Below are positions 49,101 to 59,090 of a DNA stretch of 64,000 bases, piece by piece. The notes under the pieces were generated by a model. That model was not told the origin of the DNA. It saw only the letters and a program-made list of their open reading frames with translations, and ran no database searches. Where the stretch lies: the NCBI GenBank assembly GCA_949152475.1, contig OX424561.1:6138001-6202000 (forward strand). Reading direction: 5' to 3'. The stretch comes from Terebella lapidaria (lineage: Eukaryota; Annelida; Polychaeta; Terebellida; Terebellidae). Numbering within the stretch: the stretch's first letter is position 1; each line of letters begins with the position of its first letter. A program made the position numbers and the translations under genes.

Positions 49101-50499
49101 GGAACATTCCTTCAATATCGCAACACAGGGCTATGGGTTCCTTTCGGAATCTGCACAAGATCCCAATCAGGTTGTTGATCTGATCTGGACCCTGTAACAA
49201 GTGGTGGTTGAGGACCTCCCCACAGTATTCAGCACTACAATCGAATACTATCCTCAACTTTTCCTTCTTCCTATGGTACACACCGTGGTGTGGAATGTAC
49301 CAAACTGTACCCGGTTCAGGTTCGTCATCTGAAGGAACCTTCTCTGCATAGCCCTTTTCTAGTAAGTTGTCCATAAAGGTGACATAGTCATCTCTGAACT
49401 TTTCGTTGCTCTGCAGTTTACGCCGGAGGCCCTTCAATCTCTGCAGTGCCATGAATCTGTTATCAGGCAGTGCTACTTTGCCTTTGAAGGGTAGAGGGAG
49501 CTCAAAGTGTCCATCTTCTCTGTGCCTAACGCCAGCTCGAGCCAGCTCAAGAAACTTGTGGTCTTGTATGGACAATCCTTTTCGAGACTCTTCCTTGCAG
49601 AAATCTCCGTCAAACATCCTAGTGATATGTGCTGGGCTAATTTCGTGTGCAAGTGTCCTGAAGGCAAAGTGGCGAAGTTTACCTTCATCCCCAGGTGGAC
49701 ATACAGCGCCGATCACTCCCCAGCCTAAGGCACTTCTAACGGCATACGGTTCGTCCTCCTTACCACTGACAACCTCTCTGGGCTTGGTGGCACGTCCACA
49801 GTTTATGCCGATCAACAGACCCACTGGCATGTCGTCATCATATGGCATCAGCTTGGTGGCTACCTTGTGAAGATGGGGCCACTTCCTTACAATTTCTGGG
49901 CGTGCTATCTGTGAGGCACTGATGGGAATGTTAGCTCGAGAGTAGCAGTTTGGGAGTTCAATCTCAGTGTTTTCATTTACTCCTCGCACGGTCAGACCTG
50001 ATACCTTCTGGCAAGATACAACTTCTTCGCCTAACATAGTCGACAGTTTGAGCTCCACTGGCATGGATGCAGCATTCAGTTTACTGAGAACATGCTCTGC
50101 AATAAAACATGCATCAGATTGCTCGTCAATGACAGCATACATACATGTTGACACATCATTGCTGCTTACACATACTGGCACAATCATGGTGTTGTAACAA
50201 TCAGACATGCTCTTAAACTGTTCTTCAATACCATGAGACGCATGACAACTGACGTGCTTGGTGTCACCACCAGAACTGTTCGACTGTGATTTGGGTGTAG
50301 TAGAAGCACCATCTGATGCATGTGTCCCTTTGGCACCATCATAGGATTCATCATGGAGGGCTGTGACATGTGCCTTCTGGCACTTATCACATTTCACAAA
50401 AGTTCTACAATCTTGGCGCATATGTCCCCATTTTAAGCACTTCCAACACAAAGCCTTTGCTTTGATGGTTTCCTTTTTCTCTGCCAATGTCAACTTCAA
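46177..50499 (-). CDS. BEL/Pao pol polyprotein, open reading frame
   Basis: 1,440 codons from the first Met, with the frame open up to 50697. Order: zinc knuckle CWKCLKWGHMRQDC (about 18-31), a second Cys/His pair, a retropepsin-like segment AVIDEQSDACFIAEHVL, reverse transcriptase with YVDD (about 540; 48871-48882), A17-type region, RNase H with FSDAS, ELAA and TDSK, integrase H-H-C-C zinc finger, the DDE core (AVDCFG, SDQGTNF near 46918, GGVWER) and a C-terminal DUF5641-like domain (NEFWVRWRREFLPTLQ). All catalytic motifs look intact. It would make cDNA and integrate the element, in the cytoplasmic particle and nucleus. Upstream gag is in another frame (-1). Confidence 0.9.
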   Translation of the reverse strand: MKLTLAEKKETIKAKALCWKCLKWGHMRQDCRTFVKCDKCQKAHVTALHDESYDGAKGTHASDGASTTPKSQSNSSGGDTKHVSCHASHGIEEQFKSMSDCYNTMIVPVCVSSNDVSTCMYAVIDEQSDACFIAEHVLSKLNAASMPVELKLSTMLGEEVVSCQKVSGLTVRGVNENTEIELPNCYSRANIPISASQIARPEIVRKWPHLHKVATKLMPYDDDMPVGLLIGINCGRATKPREVVSGKEDEPYAVRSALGWGVIGAVCPPGDEGKLRHFAFRTLAHEISPAHITRMFDGDFCKEESRKGLSIQDHKFLELARAGVRHREDGHFELPLPFKGKVALPDNRFMALQRLKGLRRKLQSNEKFRDDYVTFMDNLLEKGYAEKVPSDDEPEPGTVWYIPHHGVYHRKKEKLRIVFDCSAEYCGEVLNHHLLQGPDQINNLIGILCRFRKEPIALCCDIEGMFHQVVVHPQHRNFLRFLWWDQNQFDQPPKDFRMTVHLFGATSSPGIANFTLKHTADLYEDQFGKQAADFVRTDFYVDDGLRSVATPQEASSLVESTWQLCSKGGFNLHKFICNDKDVLQTVPASKLAKDVQSIDLSSEDLPMERTLGVHWCVQSDTFQFHVQFDAPVTRRGILSTVSTIFDPLGLVAPYILLGKRILQQLCRDGAGWDDPVDEDLCRQWEKWCQDMCQLADLKIPRCYKQAGFGDVHKAELHHFSDASLAGLGQCSYLRLQDDKGHMCTSLVMGKSRVTPSKTVTVPRLELAAAVMSIRVSRFLDRELKYKDVSHTYWTDSKVTLGYINNEARRFHIYVANRVQEIREHSSPSDWRYIESGQNPADLASRGLDPMELRDNELWWKGPKFLYSGEQLPGPPTVEQPAADDPEVRKAQVLSTVTDKGARCTVLQRLERFSNWDVARRAIVLCIRLLQKLKNRTVKKPSKPVSKRELKERLEAYQPISVAELQEAEKRILLMVQKQAFPEERTFLRKISKQDIHNRETAKQRNKSVKRRSNLYRLDPYIEDGLLRVGGRIRRANLAAEVTRPVILPRHSHVTSLIIDHYHVRCGHGGRGITLNSIRSSGYWIIGAGAAVTSHVWKCVICRKLRRGPQIQKMADLPKDRLDAAPPFTYSAVDCFGPFTVKEGRKQLKRYGVLFTCLSSRAIHIEVAATMSTDSFLNAYRRFVCRRGPVRMLRSDQGTNFMGARNEIQTEIDNSKIHSELLKDSCDWVTWQMNVPSASHMGGVWERMIRCARNALSALLIQHGDRLNEESLTTLLVEAEAIVNSRPLTCVDSRSPDSFLPLSPSMVLTSKSKAVMPPPGNFVREDVYLHRRWRAVQYLANEFWVRWRREFLPTLQERRKWVKTHRDLEPDDIVMIVDDNSPRSTWPLARVTETFKDEDGLVRKVKLWSKNSVYERPIQKLVLLVDRGCPVEEPTGDSDAR

Positions 50500-50516
50500 G
50501 AAGTCAGGACAGGAAC

Positions 50517-51383
50517 TCAGTATGTGTTCGTCTTTACAGAGCGGACATCGCTGTTTAGCCTTGACTGGTTTACTGGAGGAAGATGGACTGCTGTTAGAAG
50601 ATGACTGCTTTCCAGGCTGAATACTCTCACTGGCTTTTGATTGCTTGTGTCTGCATTCGTGGCAAAACTTCTCGCCTGTCGTTTTGATCCTGACTGTTTA
50701 GCGGAGTCTCTAACTTCTTCCTTTCTGGCTTGTACTGGTCCGCAAGCTATTCTGGACTCCTTCATGAGGAAGCTGCAGAACACAGTGAAGGGCGGATAAC
50801 GTGGAGTACCATCAATGTCGCCATGCATCCAGGAGTCTACCTCACGACTCCATCGATCCACAATGTACTGGGGAAGTTTTGACAACATCTTTTGATTCTC
50901 CTCTGCATCATCCAGCACCCTCAGGTATTCCACTGAGTCCATGGCTGTCCGGCAGTTATGCAGGAAATCCGAAAATCGTCTAAGTTCTGGTCCATCCTTG
51001 GGCTTGATAGTGGGCCATTTACGGATCTTCGTCTTGTATGCATCATAGACAATGTACTTATTCCCGTAACGCCTCTCCAGAATGGCTTTGGCTTCTCTAT
51101 ACTCTCTATCCAGATCTGGCTTCTTGATCGAAAGGATCCCCTGAATTGCTTCCCTGGCTACTCCCTTCGTGTACATGCCTAAATAGTGTAACCTGCCGGC
51201 ACTGGAACGTACCCTGGATTCTATCAAGGTTTCAAAAGCATTCGACCACTCTGGGTATTTTAGTGGATCAGACCCATCAAAAGTTTCAGGTACCATGGGT
51301 GGGAGGTGATTTTGACCCTCAGACAACAGATCAGCTAACCTTGACAAATCACTTTCACCAGTTGACCTGTTCACATTTTGCAC
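50517..51383 (-). pseudogene. BEL/Pao gag, DUF1759-like part
   Basis: Contains PETFDGSDPLKYPEWSNAF and the helical SIKKPDLDREYREAKAILER region typical of the BEL/Pao DUF1759 gag domain. It overlaps the pol frame and must shift by -1 near 50680 (TCAAAACG) to enter it. The shift may be a real lesion, a sequencing error or translational frameshifting. Its upstream end is cut by the MITE at 51386. Confidence 0.7.
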
Positions 51384-51385
51384 AT

Positions 51386-52116
51386 ACCGTATTCCCTCGA
51401 ATAAGCGCCCCGGCGGTTATTTTTTTGAAGAGGGGCTTACCCCCGGCGCCTATTCAAACAGGCGGTTAATCGAGCAGAGGCCCTTATTTTTTAAAACGAC
51501 CATGGTGTGCGGGGGGGGGGGGGGGGAATATTTGTGATCGTAGATCAGCTATGCCGAGTCCATTGGTTCGGGGAAATTCTCTCTTTTGCGATTATATGCC
51601 ATGGTAAGAGATCAAATTATGGAGGATAATCGTTGTTTCATTGTTTTTATAGCCGTCACAAACGACCATCGAGGCGTCGAGGCTGCAGGTCTTCTTCAAA
51701 CACTGATGACATGATTAAGCGAACCGTTAAGCTCTAGACCACTGCAATAGTTTTTTTTAACAATCTGAAAGCGTCGCGCATGATTGCACAGATAAATATT
51801 CCTCCAATAAATCACGTTTTACGAGTGTTTGACATTTGGAAATTGTGGCATTCATAATTGGGAAAAGTTCAATATGATTATCGGCAGTGTGATACATGTT
51901 TATATAGGACAGTGTATAGCGAATTGGTGTCAATGTGAGATACGAAGGAAAAGCAACAAAACACGCAATTTCCGAACTTTTGTTCAATATTTGTTGACCA
52001 TGCCCCCGGCGGTTATTCGAACACCGGCGCTTATTCTTTTAGATTGATCGATTGCCCCGGCGGCTAATCAAGCATGCCCTTATTCAAGCCCCGGCCCTTG
52101 TTCGAGGGAATACGGT
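51386..52116. mobile_element. 731-bp TIR element inserted in BEL/Pao gag
   Basis: Ends ACCGTATTCCCTCGAATAAG and CTTGTTCGAGGGAATACGGT are near-perfect inverted repeats. ACAT flanks both sides (51382-51385 and 52117-52120). Internally CCCCGGCGGTTATT-like blocks recur near both ends and a G run sits at 51511. There is no transposase, and the superfamily is not assigned. Confidence 0.82.
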
Positions 52117-52120
52117 ACAT

Positions 52121-53197
52121 GTCATTTGAAGGAACAAAGGGTGGAGCATTCACAAAATTTACAAATGAATTTGGTGTGGAAACATAATTAGGTTGAGCAT
52201 GCAACATTGCAACACCTTTAGTATCATCAATACATAAATCATGGGTAACAGAATTTCTGAGAACAGCTGTTGCATCTGATGATCCCACACTCTCAGCGAA
52301 GCGGACACCCGCAGGTCTGGCAGGCATAGCGAAGTGGCCACCATCAGGTCTGGCAGGCGTAGCGAAGTGGCCACCGTCAGGTCTGGCAGGCGTAGCGAAG
52401 TGGCCACCGTCAGGTCTGGCAGGCGTAGTGAAGTAGCCACCGTCAGGTCTGGCAGGTGGGATGAAGTGGCCACCGTCAGGTCTAGTGGGCTGACAGGAGT
52501 GGCTACCGTCTTGAGGTCTCGCAGGTTGGGCGAAGTGGCCACCATCTTCAGGTCTCGCAGGTTGAGCGAAGTGGCCACCATCTTGAGGTCTCGCAGGTTG
52601 AGCGAAGTGGCCACCGTCTTGAGGTCTCGCAGGTTGAGCGAAGTGGCCACCGTCTTGAGGTCTCACAGGTTGAGCGTAGTGGCCACCGTCTTGAAGTCTC
52701 ACAAGTTGAGCGAAGTGGCCACCGTCAGGAGGTCTGAAGTGGCCACCGTCAGGAGAGCTCATAGACTGAGCAGTGTGGCCACTGTCTGGAGGTCTGGCAG
52801 AGTTTGTCTGAGCAAAGTGACCACCATAACCTGGCGAGTTCATTGGTTGAGTGTGACGACCACTATCAGATAACAAGGCTTGGCTTGAGTGGCCACCATT
52901 GAACGCACTGTCTTGAATGTGATTAGCAGTTTTGCCACCATCAGATACAGAGGCTGGTGCACGGTGGCTGCCATCAGGAGATTTAGACTCCAACATCATT
53001 GACGCCAATTCAGACTTGGTTCGCTCGTATTCTTCTTCAATACGTGAGATCTCGTCCTCGATTTGACCAAGTTGGTCGGCAATAACACTCATCCCTTGAC
53101 TGGAAGTTTCACGAAGCTTGTTTTTGTTCATATTAAACATGGCTAATTCATAGTCCATCAGTTTCACTGGAAGTTTGATGTTCCTTCTCGTCTGCAT
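52121..53197 (-). pseudogene. BEL/Pao gag, N-terminal part with peptide repeats
   Basis: Starts MQTRRNIKLPVKLMDYELAM, has a coiled-coil (about 30-70: LGQIEDEISRIEEEYERTK), then a repeat-rich region. The MITE separates it from the DUF1759 part. After formal removal of the insert and one ACAT the frames still differ by one base, so gag is broken or was already shifted. Confidence 0.65.
52313..52760 (-). repeat. Coding minisatellite in gag: DGGHFA-x-PARP repeats
   Basis: About 14 copies of a 30-36 bp unit encode DGGHFAQPARPQ, DGGHFATPARP and similar peptides. Two sub-families (with and without the extra Gln) are arranged in blocks. The array also keeps an opposite-strand frame open for 180 codons, which is an artefact. 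Confidence 0.85.
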
Positions 53198-53417
53198 CCT
53201 TCAGCAGCGGTAATGCAGTATCCGGGCTGGGAGTTTTATTGTAGCGGCACTCAGCTAAGTGAATGTAGACTTTCAGGCAAATGATGAGCCAACTCTGATT
53301 TAATGGACCACCTTCGTTTATTGCCGGTACATGGCTGCCACTATGGTCACATAAAACTGAAAAATACAAAAACACAACCTTGTTTACAAATCAGCTTGGA
53401 CAATACATGTAAGCGAA

Positions 53418-55775
53418 CTAGACGTCAAGGCCTAAAGATGCCTTGGAGGCATTTCGGTGTGATGAATAATTTATAATACTAGATATCGAAGAAAATGAAA
53501 AATGTCGACAAATTTCGGGTCAAGGTCAAAGTTCATCCATAATACCCGCTAGACATGTTTGTCTAGGGCGACGAGTCCGAAAATACCATCCGTTTCGCTC
53601 TACGACGCACAGTTTCCGAGATATCGACGAAAACAAAAACTGCCGACTCGGCAAAAAAATTTCGGGTCAAGGTCAAAGTTAATCCATAAAACCCCTTAGA
53701 CATGTTTGTCTAGGGCGACGAGTCCGAAAGTAACGTCCGTTTCGCTCTACGGCGCACCGTTTCCGAGATATCGACGAAAACGAAAAATGCCGACTCGGCA
53801 AAAAAATTTCGGGTCAAGGTCAAAGTTCATCAATAATTCCCCTTAGACATGTTTGTCTAGTGCGACGAGTCCGAAAATAACGTCCGTTTCGCTCTACGAC
53901 GCACCGTTTCCGAGATATCGACGAAAACGAAAAATGCGAAAACGAAAAATGCCGACTCGGCAAAAAAATTTCGGGTCAAGGTCAAAGTTCATCAATAATT
54001 CCCCTTAGACATGTTTGTCTAGTGCGACGAGTCCGAAAATAACGTCCGTTTCGCTCTACGACGCACCGTTTCCGAGATATCGACGAAAACGAAAAATGCC
54101 GACTCGGCAAAAAAATTTCGGGTCAAGGTCAAAGTTCATCCATATTACCCCTTAGACATGTTTGTCTAGTGCGACGAGTCCGAAAATAACGTCCGTTTCG
54201 CTCTACGACGCACCGTTTCCGAGATATCGACGAAAACGAAAAATGCCGACTCGGCAAAAAAATTTCGGGTCAAGGTCAAAGTTCATCCATAATACCCCTT
54301 AGACATGTTTGTCTAGTGCGACGAGTCCGAAAATAACGTCCGTTTCGCTCTACGACGCACCGTTTCCGAGATAACGACGAAAACGAAAAATGCCGACTCG
54401 GCAAAAAAATTTCGGGTCAAGGTCAAAGTTCATCCATAATTCCCCTTAGACATGTTTGTCTAGTGCGACGAGTCCGAAAATAACGTCCGTTTCGCTCTAC
54501 GACGCACCGTTTCCGAGATATCGACGAAAACGAAAAATGCCGACTCGGCAAAAAAATTTCGGGTCAAGGTCAAAGTTCATCCATAATACCCCTTAGACAT
54601 GTTTGTCTAGTGCGACGAGTCCGAAAATAACGTCCGTTTCGCTCTACGACACACCGTTTCCGAGATATCGACGAAAACGAAAAATGCCGACTCGGCAAAA
54701 AAATTTCGGGTCAAGGTCAAAGTTCATCCATAATACCCCTTAGACATTTTTGTCTAGTGCGACGAGTCCGAAAATAACGTCCGTTTCGCTCTACGACGCA
54801 CCGTTTCCTAGATATCGACGAAAACGAAAAATGCCGACTCGGCAAAAAAAATTCGGGTCAAGGTCAAAGTTCATCCATTCATCCATAATACCCCTTAGAC
54901 ATGTTTGTCTAGTGCGACGAGTCCGAAAATAACGTCCGTTTCGCTCTACGACGCACCGTTTCCGAGATATCGACGAAAACGAAAAATGCCGACTCGGCAA
55001 AAAAATTTCGGGTCAAGGTCAAAGTTCATCCATAATACCCCTTAGACATGTTTGTCTAGGGCGACGAGTCCGAAAATAACGTCCGTTTCGCTGTACGACG
55101 CACCGTTTCCGAGATATGCAGGATGAATCAAGGATGACTCAGCAAAAAATTATTTCGACCTCTAGGTCAAAGGTCGTTTGAGGTATCGATCCCAAAATCA
55201 ATAGGGTTCTTCCCTGGAGATATATAAACCTCCGTGCAAAATTCTGCAACTATTGCCTGAATATTTTTTGAGTTATCGTCTGGAAACCAAGTTCCTCGAT
55301 TTCATCCTCACGGACCTCACGGACCTCGGAGCCGGATCAAAAAAAAAAAGTACACCCTAGAGATGTTTGTCTAGGGCGACGAGTCCGAAAATAACGTCCG
55401 TTTCGCTCTACGACGCACGGTTTCCGAGATATGCAGGAAGCCTCAAGGATGAATCAGCAAAAAATTATTTTGACCTCTAGGTCAAAGGTCGTTTGACGGA
55501 TCGATCCCAAAATCAATAGGGTTCTTCCCTGGTGGCATATGAACCTCCATGCAGAGTTCTGCAACTATTGCATAAATATTTTTCCAGTTATCGTCCGGAA
55601 ACCAAGTCTTAAAATTAGCCTTGATTTCATCCTCACGGACCTCACGGACCTCCGATCCGGCTCAAAAAGAATAGGGTTCTTCCTCATATCATTTCTGACT
55701 TGCGGTGAAAATTTGACAAGGATCCGTCAAGGCAATCTAAAGTTATCGTCCGGAAACCAAAAGTGGCGGAAGAAG

Positions 55776-55806
<31 letters not shown>

Positions 55807-55846
55807 CTGCTAAAACCATAAAGGCATTTCTGCCGAAATGCCTTAA
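53418..55846 (-). mobile_element. Helentron/HINE-like non-autonomous element, copy A (2,429 bp)
   Basis: Read on the minus strand it begins TTAAGGCATTTCGGCAGAAA, with a perfect hairpin AAGGCATTTC-TGCC-GAAATGCCTT seen on the plus strand at 55821-55844. It ends with the stem ATGCCT-CCA-AGGCAT, then CTTTAGGCCTTGACGT and CTAG. Insertion is between A and T of AATT, with no duplication beyond ambiguous AA. GGCATTTCGG occurs subterminally at both ends in inverted orientation. The middle is a 147-bp satellite array. This fits Helentron-associated elements more than classical Helitrons (no 5' TC). There is no ORF of note. Confidence 0.68.
53450..55118. repeat. 147-bp satellite array in copy A, about 11 units
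   Basis: The marker AGACATGTTTGTCT recurs at 53551, 53698, 53845, 54007, 54154, 54301, 54448, 54595, 54742, 54897 and 55044. Spacing is exactly 147 except two steps enlarged by 15 and 8 bases through local duplications. Each unit carries the hairpins AGACATGTTTGTCT and TGCCGACTCGGCA and the block GGGTCAAGGTCAAAGTTCAT. Confidence 0.9.
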
Positions 55847-56107
55847 TTATGCCTTTATCCATATACGATAGTCGAACACATGTAAATTATATTTCTAACT
55901 CAAAAGAGCCACCACATAACCTTCAGACTGATAAAATTCCTCCACATTACTGTACCAAAATACTCATAGGTCATAGCACGAAGAAATACAGTAATATATG
56001 TTAGGCTAAACAAATTATCTTCTCGATAGTCGATACCATCATCAGTAACCTTCAGATACATGTAATATAGCATTTAGACAAGCATATACTTCAGAGCCAT
56101 TGCAAAA

Positions 56108-58719
56108 CTAGACGTCAAGGCCTAAAGATGCCTTGGAGGCATTTCGGTGTGATGAATAATTTATAATACTAGATATCGACGAAAATGAAAAATGTCGACA
56201 AATTTCAGGTCAAGGTCAAAGTTCATCCATAATACCCGCTAGACATGTTTGTCTAGGGCGACGAGTCCGAAAATACCATCCGTTTCGCTCTACGACGCAC
56301 CGTTTCCGAGATATCGACGAAAACAAAAACTGCCGACTCAGCAAAAAAATTTCGGGTCAAGGTCAAAGTTAATCCATAATACCCCTTAGACATGTTTGTC
56401 TAGGGCGACGAGTCCGAAAGTAACGTCCGTTTCGCTCTACGACGCACCGTTTCCGAGATATCGACGAAAACGAAAAATGCCGACTCGGCAAAAAAATTTC
56501 GGGTCAAGGTCAAAGTTCATCAATAATTCCCCTTAGACATGTTTGTCTAGTGCGACGAGTCCGAAAATAACGTCCGTTTCGCTCTACGACGCACCGTTTC
56601 CGAGATATCGACGAAAACGAAAAAATGCCGACTCGGCAAAAAAATTTCGGGTCAAGGTCAAAGTTCATCAATAATTCCCCTTAGACATGTTTGTCTAGTG
56701 CGACAAGTCCGAAAATAACGTCCGTTTCGCTCTACGACGCACCGTTTCCGAGATATCGACGAAAACGAAAAATGCCGACTCGGCAAAAAAATTTCGGGTC
56801 AAGGTCAAAGTTCATTCATAATACCCCTTAGACATGTTTGTCTAGTGCGACGAGTCCGAAAATAACGTCCGTTTCGCTCTACGACGCACCGTTTCCGAGA
56901 TATCGACGAAAACGAAAAATGCCGACTCGGCAAAAAAATTTCGGGTCAAGGTCAAAGTTCATCCATAATACCCCTTAGACATGTTTGTCTAGTGCGACGA
57001 GTCCGAAAATAACGTCCGTTTCGCTCTACGACGCACCGTTTCCGAGATAACGACGAAAACGATAAATGCCGACTCGGCAAAAAAATTTCGGGTCAAGGTC
57101 AAAGTTCATCAATAATACCCCTTAGACATGTTTGTCTAGTGCGACGAGTCCGAAAATAACGTCCGTTTCGCTCTACGACGCACCGTACCCCTTAGACATG
57201 TTTGTCTAGTGCGACGAGTCCGAAAATAACGTCCGTTTCGCTCTACGACGCACCGTTTTCGAGATATCGACGAAAACGAAAAATGCCGACTCGGCAAAAA
57301 AATTTCGGGTCAAGGTCAAAGTTCATCCATAATACCCCTTAGACATGTTTGTCTAGTGCGACGAGTCCGAAAATAACGTCCGTTTCGCTCTACGACGCAC
57401 CGTTTCCGAGATAACGACGAAAACGAAAAATGCCGACTCGGCAAAAAAATTTCGGGTCAAGGTCAAAGTTCATCAATAATACCCCTTAGACATGTTTGTC
57501 TAGTGCGACGAGTCCGAAAATAACGTCCGTTTCGCTCTACGACGCACCGTTTCCGAGATATCGACGAAAAAGGAAAAATGCCGACTCGGCAAAAAAATTT
57601 CGGGTCAAGGTCAAAGTTCATCCATAATTCCCCGTAGACATGTTTGTCTAGTGCGACGAGTCCGAAAATAACGTCCGTTTCGCTCTACGACGCACCGTTT
57701 CCGAGATATCGACGAAAACGAAAAATGCCGACTCGGCAAAAAAATTTCGGGTCAAGGTCAAAGTTCATCCATAATACCCCTTAGACATGTTTGTCTAGTG
57801 CGACGAGTCCGAAAATAACGTCCGTTTCGCTCTACGACGCACCGTTTCCGAGATATCGACGAAAACGAAAAATGCCGACTCGGCAAAAAAATTTCGGGTC
57901 AAGGTCAAAGTTCATCCATAATACCCCTTAGACATGTTTGTCTAGGGCGACGAGTCCGAAAATAACGTCCGTTTCGCTCTACGACGCACCGTTTCCGAGA
58001 TATGCAGGATGAATCAAGGATGACTCAGCAAAAAATTATTTCGACCTCTAGGTCAAAGGTCGTTTGAGGTATCGATCCCAAAATCAATAGGGTTCTTCCC
58101 TGGTGATATATAAACCTCCGTGCAAAATTCTGCAACTATTGCCTGAATATTTTTTGAGTTATCGTCCGGAAACCAAGTTCCTCGATTTCATCCTCACGGA
58201 CCTCGGAGCCGGATCAAAAAAAAAAGTACACCCTAGAGATGTTTGTCTAGGGCGACGAGTCCGAAAATAACGTCCGTTTCGCTCTACGACGCACGGTTTC
58301 CGAGATATGCAGGAAGCCTCAAGGATGAATCAGCAAAAAATTATTTTGACCTCTAGGTCAAAGGTCGTTTGACGGATCGATCCCAAAATCAATAGGGTTC
58401 TTCCCTGGTGGCATATGAACCTCCATGCAGAGTTCTGCAACTATTGCATAAATATTTTTCCAGTTATCGTCCGGAAACCAAGTCTTAAAATTAGCCTTGA
58501 TTTCATCCTCACGGACCTCACGGACCTCCGATCCGGCTCAAAAAGAATAGGGTTCTTCCTCATATCATTTCTGACTTGCGGTGAAAATTTGACAAGGATC
58601 CGTCAAGGCAATCTAAAGTTATCGTCCGGAAACCAAAAGTGGCGGAAGAAGAAAAAAAAAAAAAAAAAAAAAAAAAATTCTGCTAAAACCATAAAGGCAT
58701 TTCTGCCGAAATGCCTTAA
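56108..58719 (-). mobile_element. Helentron/HINE-like non-autonomous element, copy B (2,612 bp)
   Basis: Same ends, orientation and interior as copy A, inserted 261 bp further along the same LTR. The flanks and tails of A and B are nearly identical. They differ mainly in array length, in the poly-A tract near 58655 and in a missing CGGACCTCA copy near 58200. It too is inserted at AA/TTAT. Confidence 0.68.
56140..58000. repeat. 147-bp satellite array in copy B, about 13 units
   Basis: The marker AGACATGTTTGTCT occurs at 56241, 56388, 56535, 56683, 56830, 56977, 57124, 57194, 57341, 57488, 57636, 57783 and 57930. One unit (57124-57194) is truncated to about 70 bp. All others are 147-148 bp. 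Confidence 0.9.
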
Positions 58720-59090
58720 TTATCTACGCCTAACTATGTGACTCGCTACAGGTCGATCAGAACATCGAGCATAAATCGCAAGATATACAATGACAATCTA
58801 ACCCTACTAGATATTTAGCATCCACAAACAATCATGTATATTATGGACATACCTCCATGGCCGGGTAATCCAACATAAAATGCAAAAACATCCAAAATTA
58901 TCAGATTTGCGATGAAACAAATTGACATTTTTCAAGCGTCACACGAAACAGCCTTCAACTACCGGAGAGTTCCAAAACATGATACACGCGTCATTCACAA
59001 GGTGGCAGCACCTCACGGTGTCTGTCTACAAACAGCGGGAAACATAATACATGTACACTGATAATGCTCACAGAGCCTGGCACAGTTACA

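Larger units (their letters stand above)
45189..59090 (-). mobile_element. BEL/Pao LTR retrotransposon with three later insertions
   Basis: Bounded by LTRs TGTAGCGG...CAGTTACA (plus-strand reading) and a perfect 5-bp duplication GTGGC at 45184-45188 and 59091-59095. The core encodes gag and a 1,440-aa pol with BEL/Pao domain order and a C-terminal DUF5641-type domain. Removing the nested elements leaves about 8.1 kb. It is hosted inside the palindromic minisatellite element. Confidence 0.92.
53240..59090 (-). repeat. 5' LTR of the BEL/Pao element, split in three by inserts
   Basis: LTR segments are 53240-53417 (178 bp), 55847-56107 (261 bp) and 58720-59090 (371 bp), totalling exactly 810 bp, the length of the other LTR. 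Thus neither insertion lost or gained LTR bases. Confidence 0.9.

Noticed and set aside
52334..52873. Plus-strand ORF of EVATVRSGRRS repeats
   Set aside because: Mirror of the gag coding minisatellite, whose minus-strand frame is continuous with gag.
53221..53239. Primer-binding site of the BEL/Pao element
   Set aside because: The sequence next to the 5' LTR does not begin with TGG on the sense strand, so I could not assign a tRNA primer with confidence.
53450..58000. CRISPR array
   Set aside because: Regular spacing is due to head-to-tail 147-bp satellite units without unique spacers, in a eukaryotic genome.
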